A stretch of 64,000 nt of DNA from Versatilivorator sp963663845 (lineage in GTDB: Bacteria > Acidobacteriota > Terriglobia > Versatilivoradales > Versatilivoraceae), in assembly GCA_963663845.2 (NCBI GenBank), contig OY760650.2:1922001-1986000 (forward strand). Reading direction: 5' to 3'. This document shows positions 59,019 to 64,000 of the stretch, piece after piece. Positions within the stretch are counted from its first letter, which is position 1. Every line of letters begins with the position of its first letter. Below the pieces are notes generated by a model. That model was not told the DNA's origin and ran no database searches. It saw nothing but the letters and a program-made list of their open reading frames with translations. A program made the translations under genes and the position numbers.

Positions 59019-59627
59019 TCAATGGCCTGGACAGTCACGGAACAGGCGCCAACTCCAATCTTTCGAGTACGAATCGCCACTGGCATTGTAGCAGGTGACG
59101 GAGTACCGGCCATTTCCAACCTGACCGTGGGGAGCTTCTTGATTAACGTTGTAGCGGTCCTTGAACTCTGCCGTGGCGACCGACCGGCTGGGATTGGTGT
59201 CTCCCTCGAACTCGATCTCGAACTTGTTGGATGCCGTGGGGTCGTAAAACTTCCAGCCGGACTTGGCAACAAAGGTTTTGACGACATGGGCTCGTGTGAG
59301 AACCTTGTGATTGGCATCCAACACGGTTACCAGACCAACCCGGCCTCCTCCTCCGTTTTGGATGCAGTTGAAAGTGGAAGCCGAAATTTCCCAAGGCTCG
59401 GGCCCCTCCAACTCGGCCAGCAGTCTCAACTGATAGTCTGTCCATGGTCCAGAGTGCGGCAACGTCGCCTGGAACAGGGCTGACAGGTAGGCCATCCGTT
59501 GCTGATGGGCGTTGAGCACCGCGAGAAATTCTTCAAATGTCTGGTTGGGAACCTGCGCTGAGGCTGACAACAGACCTGCAAATCCCAAAACGACGACAGA
59601 GACAAAGGCAATCAGTTTCTCTCTCAT
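59019..59627 (-). CDS. Exported protein of unknown function in the sigma-factor gene run
   Basis: A 202-residue protein starting behind a strong GGAGGAGG site, with a signal peptide (MREKLIAFVSVVVLGFAGLL, cleavage near SASAQ). The mature part has an N-terminal helix (FEEFLAVLNAHQQRMAYLSA) and a beta-rich C-terminal half with two cysteines (YSVTCYNASGDSYSKDWSWR then LFRDCPGH), which may form a disulfide. No family is recognised. It lies 85 bases after the ECF sigma gene and 65 bases before the Sel1-like gene on one strand. Confidence 0.6.
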   Translation of the reverse strand: MREKLIAFVSVVVLGFAGLLSASAQVPNQTFEEFLAVLNAHQQRMAYLSALFQATLPHSGPWTDYQLRLLAELEGPEPWEISASTFNCIQNGGGGRVGLVTVLDANHKVLTRAHVVKTFVAKSGWKFYDPTASNKFEIEFEGDTNPSRSVATAEFKDRYNVNQEAPHGQVGNGRYSVTCYNASGDSYSKDWSWRLFRDCPGH

Positions 59628-59712
59628 GACCTCCTCCTTTTGGGGTTGCAACTGTTTAGAGTCGGGCGGTATATCCGCCTGATACCCTATAAACGATTGA
59701 GGAGGGGATTGG

Positions 59713-60264
59713 TCACAACTTTTTTTCAACGTGGCTTCTCAGCAGTCGGATGGCGCGGCTGAGTCGGGTCGACACGCTGGAGCGGGAGATATGAAGGCGA
59801 CAGGCAATCTGTTGGTTGGAGAGGCCTTGGTCGGTGTGCAGCTCGAGGATTTGACGGTAGGTGTCAGGCAGCATCCTAATCATCTCGTGCAAGAGGCGCA
59901 GCAACTCCTTTCTCTGAGCGAGAACTTCGGGAGTCGCAGCCAAGGACTCCAGAACCGGCAAGGCTACTTCGTTGCGGCGCGCACGGCGGGCGTCTTGACC
60001 CGCGTTGTGGACGATCTTCTTCACCCAGGGGCAGGCCTTGGGTTTGTCGAAGCGGGCGTGGCCGATCGACTGGAGAATCTTGATCCAACTGGTCTGCAAC
60101 ACGTCTTCGGCCAAGGCGTCATCGCCGGCGACGCGACTCGCCAGAGGATGGAACCGCCTGGAGCAACAGGCAATCCACCCCTCCAGATCTCTTTCCAGGA
60201 GAGGACAGCCTTCGGCGGCCTGTTTCAGTTCGGGAGTGGGAATGACGTGGAAGTCTTCAGTCAT
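59713..60264 (-). CDS. ECF-type RNA polymerase sigma factor
   Basis: A 183-residue sigma70-family protein. Region 2 is seen in HPLASRVAGDDALAEDVLQT then SWIKILQSI and ACPWVKKIVHNAGQDARRAR. Region 4 is the helix-turn-helix LPDTYRQILELHTDQGLSNQ then QIACRLHISRSSVSTRLSRA. There is no anti-sigma gene next to it. It heads a run of two exported-protein genes, which are natural candidates for its regulon. A 16-bp dyad just upstream may be its own control site. Confidence 0.9.
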   Translation of the reverse strand: MTEDFHVIPTPELKQAAEGCPLLERDLEGWIACCSRRFHPLASRVAGDDALAEDVLQTSWIKILQSIGHARFDKPKACPWVKKIVHNAGQDARRARRNEVALPVLESLAATPEVLAQRKELLRLLHEMIRMLPDTYRQILELHTDQGLSNQQIACRLHISRSSVSTRLSRAIRLLRSHVEKKL

Positions 60265-60279
60265 GCCTCATCTTGAAAC

Positions 60280-60295
60280 CTACGAAATATCGTAG
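60280..60295 (-). promoter_or_regulatory. Perfect dyad upstream of the ECF sigma gene
   Basis: CTACGA-AATA-TCGTAG is a perfect 6-bp inverted repeat with a 4-base spacer, centred about 24 bases upstream of the sigma factor start. It could be a regulator operator. No clear -35/-10 pair is visible around it. The rest of the gap to the IS1380 fragment (60296-60562) shows no gene. Confidence 0.4.
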
Positions 60296-60562
60296 TAGAG
60301 TGGTTTCCGAAAACAAAGAGGCCCCGCGGTATCTCCTCTAAGATCAACCGCGAGACCCAAGCAAAGGAGGCGTCGTAACCCCCCTTAATCCGTGAGAAGA
60401 AGTATGCCCCATCCCGAGGAGAATCGCAAGGGCTTCCGAGTGGCGAAAGCCGCCGGCTACAGCGACTTCCCTCGACTCTGCCCAGAGGCAGGTGCATCGG
60501 TTCTCGTGATCTGTTAAAATACTCTTATCACAGGAGTCAACCAGACTCGATAAAGAGAACCG

Positions 60563-61082
60563 ATGCCAACACAGTGTACCACCAAACCCCTGGAGTTTGA
60601 ACCCCACGGACGCCGCCGCGTGGTGGCTGATTTCGACGGCGGTCCCGTCACTTCCAATGCCGGCGCTCTGCTGTTGCGCCGGGTGGGTCGGCGCCTGTCT
60701 CTTTCCGACCAGAACTCGGCCTGCTTCACCGATCACCGCAACCCTCGGCGGGTTCGCCACAGCCTGCGCAAGCTCATCGCCCAGCGTATCATCGGCATCG
60801 CCCAGGGCTATGAGGACCTCATCGACCACGACCAACTCCGTCACGATCCCGTGATGGTCCTGTTCTCAGAGAAAGGCCGCAAAGACTCGCCTCCCCTGGC
60901 CGGCAAGAGCACCCTCAACCGGATCGAACACGCTCCCACCCAAGGCCCCGACCGCTACCACAAGATCGACCACGCCCCCGAGGCCTTGCAGGACCTCCTG
61001 GTGGCACTGTTTACCCGAGCACACCCTCAACCCCCCTGAGGAGATCATCCCCGACCTCGACGCCACCGACGACCCCCTCCAC
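60563..61082 (+). pseudogene. IS1380-family transposase, frameshifted N-terminal fragment
   Basis: The frame from 60563 reads FDGGPVTSNAGALLLRRVGR, FTDHRNPRRVRHSLRKLIAQ and RIIGIAQGYEDLIDHDQLRH, the hallmark N-terminal region of IS1380 transposases. At about 61015 the reading continues in another frame (EHTLNPPEEIIPDLDATDDP then LH), which carries the first catalytic Asp. After that the element ends abruptly, with roughly two thirds of the transposase missing. No terminal repeat pair was found. It cannot transpose on its own. Confidence 0.85.
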
Positions 61083-61381
61083 TGCGTGTTCACTTGATCA
61101 GTCCTACATATTCCGGCGCAGGCGAAACTGCATCGGAGGCGCAAGAGGTCACGCCTTACAGGTGGAAATACCCTGCCCGGCGGGTCACAACGTCACATCG
61201 CTGCACGGACGCTCCCACCGGCTGATGGCGTCCATCCCAATCTCGACGAAGAGCGGGTTGGCCGAAATCTGGTACCGGTGCGGGCGATTTCGGTGCGCAA
61301 TTTTGCTGGTTTCCGACTGGTAAGGTGGAAAACTTCGGTAAGGGTCTGTGTGGGGTGACTTGTCTTCTCAGAGGGCGGAGC
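61083..61381. other. Stretch with no firm gene call
   Basis: About 300 bases between the transposase fragment and the small coiled-coil protein gene. On the minus strand one frame ending near 61184 reads QISANPLFVEIGMDAISRWE, which looks protein-like but matches no family and has no start. It may be debris of a deleted gene. Confidence 0.35.
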
Positions 61382-61585
61382 TCAAGCTGCGGGGTCTTTG
61401 CGGCTGAAGAGGGACTGATAGAGGGCGTCGATCCGGGAGTTGACCGAGTCGATCCGCGAGCCCAGGGAGTCAATGCGAGAGTTCAGGCGACCTTCCATGG
61501 CGTCGATGCGTCGGGACAAGAGGGTGAACAGGGCGATGCCGACCGCCAGGGTCGCAACGATGATGGCGAAGGTGTCAGTGTTCAT
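61382..61585 (-). CDS. Small membrane protein with heptad-repeat coiled coil
   Basis: A 67-residue protein: MNTDTFAIIVATLAVGIALF is a single N-terminal membrane helix, followed by LLSRRIDAMEGRLNSRIDSL and then GSRIDSVNSRIDALYQSLFS. The unit R-I-D-x-x-x-S recurs every seven residues, giving a short coiled coil. Similar small proteins flank mobile sequences in many genomes. Function unknown. The start at 61585 is chosen so that the membrane helix is N-terminal. Confidence 0.6.
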   Translation of the reverse strand: MNTDTFAIIVATLAVGIALFTLLSRRIDAMEGRLNSRIDSLGSRIDSVNSRIDALYQSLFSRKDPAA

Positions 61586-61746
61586 GAAGCTTATTCTATA
61601 CACGTTTGACACTCTGCGGAGGCCCCAAGGCCAGCCTTCTCCTTCGGGTTTCCACTCCGAGTTTTCTCCAACCCCTTGAAATCCTTTTCGGACTCATCTT
61701 GCGCCCCTCTGACAAATCCTATTAGCGCCAGTGCCGGAAGTCTCTT

Positions 61747-61768
61747 CCCCCCCCCCCCCCCCCCCCCC
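61747..61768. repeat. Homopolymer tract of 22 C
   Basis: An uninterrupted run of 22 cytosines in non-coding sequence between the coiled-coil gene and repeat copy B. It is the longest homopolymer in the window. Its true length is uncertain in any assembly. Confidence 0.85.
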
Positions 61769-61841
61769 GACCCTTGGCGGATTCCTCTTGAGTTTTCTCC
61801 AGCGCCTTGGTGGCCCTTCGTGGATAACTCTTCTTTTGCTT

Positions 61842-62327
61842 GTTTCAGACAAGCACCACCCCTGCCCCGCCGGGCAGATCATCCGAGGGTGAAACACCCA
61901 ATCGTCAATAAATTGGCTGCGATGACGTCACGGGAGGAAGCCCTCCGGGAGCGCGGGCGTCCCGCCCGCACAACACTGGCACAGCCTCACCCCTCTCTCC
62001 CACCCGGCTCGACCGCCAACGGCGCCACGATTCCGCTTCAGCCGAGCCCATGGGGTTCCCGGCGGCAGGGTGACCGGGCGCCGCATCACGGGGAAACTGA
62101 GCGGTCACCCAACCCAGAGGATGCGGGCGAGACGCCCGCGCTCCCGGAGGGGCGCCTCCTCCCATCCTTCTTGCTCCGCGAGGAGGCACTGCCCCTGCCG
62201 ATGCGGCAGTGCCGTCCCGCTTCGTGTGCCTTCGTGGTCCTTCGTGTGTCTTGGTGGATCACTCTTTTTTCTTTTGTTTCAGGCAAGCACCCCCCCTGCC
62301 CTGCCGAGCAGATCATCCGGGAGTGAA
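61842..62327. repeat. ~470-bp dispersed repeat, copy B
   Basis: Same organisation as copy A. The left boundary is a ~53-bp unit beginning GTTTCAGACAAGC and ending GGTGAAAC (61842-61894), whose ends are inverted (GTTTCA/TGAAAC). The same unit recurs at the right end (62276-62327). The 26-bp internal inverted repeat has arms at 61945-61970 and 62122-62147. It does not encode a plausible protein. Confidence 0.8.
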
Positions 62328-62502
62328 ACAAGAGAAGTACATAGCCTATCAGGAACAAGATTTTTGAACATCGATGCACAGGATGGACAGGATTATCAGG
62401 ATAAGAGGTTGGAGCACAGGACGCGGACTGGCTGAAAAATCGACTTACCTCCTTATCTGACTGTCACTTGACTGCCATCCACGAGTTTTTCTTCTCAGAT
62501 TT

Positions 62503-62973
62503 GTTTCAGACAAGCCGCGCCCCCGCCTCCCACGACGGTGCGGATCATACGAGAGTGAAACACCCCATCGTCAATAAAGACGAACCACGAATGAACACGA
62601 ATAGACACGAATTCCGATGGACCTGCTTGGCTGCGACGCCGTCATGGGATGAAGGCCCCTCCGGGAGCGCGGGCGTCCCGCCCGCACAACACTGGCACAG
62701 CCTCACCCCTCTCCTCCACCCGGCTCGACCGGCAACGGCGCCACGATTCCGATTCGGCCGAGCCCAGGCCGTTCCTGCCGGCAGGGTGGCCGGGCGCCGA
62801 TCACGGGGAAACTGAGCGGCCACCCAACGCAGAGGATGCGGGCGAGACGCCCGCGCTCCCGGAGGGGCGCCTCCTCCCATCCTTCTTGCTCCGCGAGGAG
62901 GCACAGCCCCTGCCGATGCGGCAGAGCCGTTCCGCTTCGTGTGCTTTCGTGGATTCCTCTTTTCTTGCTTGTT
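62503..62973. repeat. ~470-bp dispersed repeat, copy C
   Basis: Third copy, 175 bases after copy B in the same orientation. The boundary unit is at 62503-62561 (GTTTCAGACAAGC to GAGTGAAAC) and the internal inverted-repeat arms are at 62661-62686 and 62837-62862. Like copy A, it carries CCACGAATGAACACGAATAG on the left, complementary in sense to TTCGTGGATT on the right. The right end abuts or enters the 3' end of the radical SAM gene. The region 61586-62973 holds no other gene. Confidence 0.8.
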
Positions 62974-64000
62974 TCAGGGGAGGCGCGGGGTGATTCCCTG
63001 TCGCGGAAGAAAGGGGTGGGCCGCCACTTGGCCCTGGAAGGATTGGGCCCAGCGCCCGGGGATGGCCAGACCGCAGCTCGGACAGTTCCCCTTCGGGGTC
63101 AGGTGGTACCCGAGGATCAGGTAGCCGAAGCGCTCGATCAGCAGGGTCCGGCAGTCGGGGCAGCGGGTGTTCTCCAGGTCTCCCACCCGGCCCGGCCGGT
63201 TGCCGGCATAGACGTAGCGCAATCCCTCCTGCCGGCCGATCTCGGCCGCCGCCACCAGCATCTCGGCGCTGGTATTGTCGGGGTCGGTCATCTTGTAGTC
63301 CTGGTGAAAGGCGGTCACGTGCCAGGGAATGTCGGGAGACACGCCCGCCAGGAAGGCGGCCAGCCGCCGGACTTCGTCCTCTGAATCGTTGAACCCCGGA
63401 ATCAGCAGAGTCACGATCTCCAGCCAGAATCCCTGCCGGTAGAGGCTGGAGATGGTCTCCAGGATCGGCTGCAGCCGTCCCCCCAGTCTGCGGTACTGGC
63501 GATCGCGGAAACTCTTCAGGTCCACCTTGTAGAGGTCCACCCAGGGTCTAAGGTAGTCCAGCACCTCCGGAGTGCCGTTGCCGTTGGAGACGAACCCGGT
63601 GGTCAGGCCTTCCTTGCGGGCCTCCCGGAACACCGCCACCGCCCACTCGCTGGTGATCAGGGGCTCGTTGTAGGTGCTCACCATCACCCGGGCACGCTGC
63701 CTCACCGCCGCCCGGGCCAGGGCCTGGGGCGTGGTCCTGCGAGCGGGCGCCACCGCCGCCGGGTCTCGCAAGGCTTGAGAGGTCACCCAGTTCTGGCAGT
63801 AGGCGCAGTGGAGGTCGCAGCCCAGCATTCCGAAGCTGTAGGCCAGCGCCCCGGGGTAGGCGTGAAAGAAGGGCTTCTTTTCGATGGGGTCGCACTGCAC
63901 CCCGCCGGTGTATCCCCAGGGGACCATCAACTTGCCGCCCCGGTTGAAGCGCACCCGGCAGACCCCCTGGCGGCCCTCCGGAATGGGGCAGCAGTGCCCG
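62974..64000 (-). CDS. AmmeMemoRadiSam-type radical SAM enzyme (partial at the window edge)
   Basis: At least 341 codons, running off the right edge. The radical SAM cluster motif is MLGCDLHCAYCQNW (C-x3-C-x2-C). The SAM-contact region is VMVSTYNEPLITSEW, and the N-terminal edge reads CRVRFNRGGKLMVPWGY. The C terminus carries two CxxC pairs (TRCPDCRTLL and GNCPSCGLA), probably a zinc ribbon. This is the radical SAM member of the AMMECR1/Memo/radical-SAM group, related to pyruvate-formate-lyase activases. The biological reaction is not established. The AMMECR1 and Memo partners, if any, lie outside the window. Confidence 0.88.
   Translation of the reverse strand, partial: GHCCPIPEGRQGVCRVRFNRGGKLMVPWGYTGGVQCDPIEKKPFFHAYPGALAYSFGMLGCDLHCAYCQNWVTSQALRDPAAVAPARRTTPQALARAAVRQRARVMVSTYNEPLITSEWAVAVFREARKEGLTTGFVSNGNGTPEVLDYLRPWVDLYKVDLKSFRDRQYRRLGGRLQPILETISSLYRQGFWLEIVTLLIPGFNDSEDEVRRLAAFLAGVSPDIPWHVTAFHQDYKMTDPDNTSAEMLVAAAEIGRQEGLRYVYAGNRPGRVGDLENTRCPDCRTLLIERFGYLILGYHLTPKGNCPSCGLAIPGRWAQSFQGQVAAHPFLPRQGITPRLP

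Noticed and set aside
61083..61381. Right end of the IS1380 element
   Set aside because: No inverted copy of a left-end sequence was found and transposase similarity stops at about 61082, so element borders cannot be set.

Overview
This 64 kb window is a high-GC bacterial chromosome segment, most likely from an uncultured Acidobacteriota member. That placement is inference from gene content: an Oar-like TonB-dependent receptor with an N-terminal carboxypeptidase-regulatory domain, a DUF1549/DUF1553 plus DUF1501 pair, M81 (MlrC) and Tat-exported glycosidase-like proteins, four sodium:solute symporters, sortilin-type BNR propellers and many toxin-antitoxin (TA) genes. No rRNA, tRNA or CRISPR array was seen.

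Layout. 1-8 kb: an oxidoreductase stub, a HicB-like gene, an orphan HigA, then a sialidase-like protein, a BON protein, a Tat-exported glycosidase-like protein, an M81 peptidase and an alpha/beta hydrolase. 8.2-11.2 kb: a small graveyard of TA and defence genes: VapB, an hsdM fragment, a HipA-like kinase broken by an in-frame TAG with its HipS-HIRAN partner, a truncated VapBC and an intact Phd/VapC module with a clear promoter. 11.3-22.5 kb: housekeeping and catabolic genes (GNAT, ArfB, thioredoxin-like, mannonate-dehydratase-like, FAD amine oxidase-like, two symporters, ComEA-like, M20 peptidase, DapA-like lyase). 22.6-25.6 kb: a phage-type lipoprotein, a dispersed repeat, a flippase-like membrane protein and a ketol-acid-reductoisomerase-like protein lacking key catalytic residues.

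25.6-34.8 kb is the main accessory island. It holds two near-identical orphan nucleotidyltransferase genes about 8.7 kb apart, a DUF4145 protein, a translationally coupled AlbA_2/GHKL ATPase plus ParA-type ATPase pair, an RHH/PIN module with a predicted leaderless transcript, an unrecognised 452-residue protein with C-terminal membrane helices, MntA/HepT, DUF433/DUF5615, a relic of another HEPN/MNT junction and a MITE-like element with 19-bp terminal inverted repeats. The AlbA_2-ParA pair and the 452-residue protein are the best candidates here for something undescribed.

34.8-57.8 kb returns to scavenging and transport: a symporter divergent from the DUF1549/DUF1553-DUF1501 operon, VapBC, an exported esterase, an FGGY kinase, a second copy (same 574-residue length) of the Tat-exported glycosidase-like protein, a DUF4212/symporter pair, a cupin, a ChrA transporter, the TonB receptor under a promoter with a DtxR/MntR-like palindrome, and a large BNR propeller protein. 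57.8-64 kb: a repeat shared with 17.7 kb, an ECF sigma factor heading a run of two exported proteins, an IS1380 transposase fragment, a small coiled-coil membrane protein, a C22 tract, two more copies of the 23.1 kb repeat, and a radical SAM enzyme running off the right edge.

All calls come from reading the sequence; family names are from recognised motifs and no database search was run.
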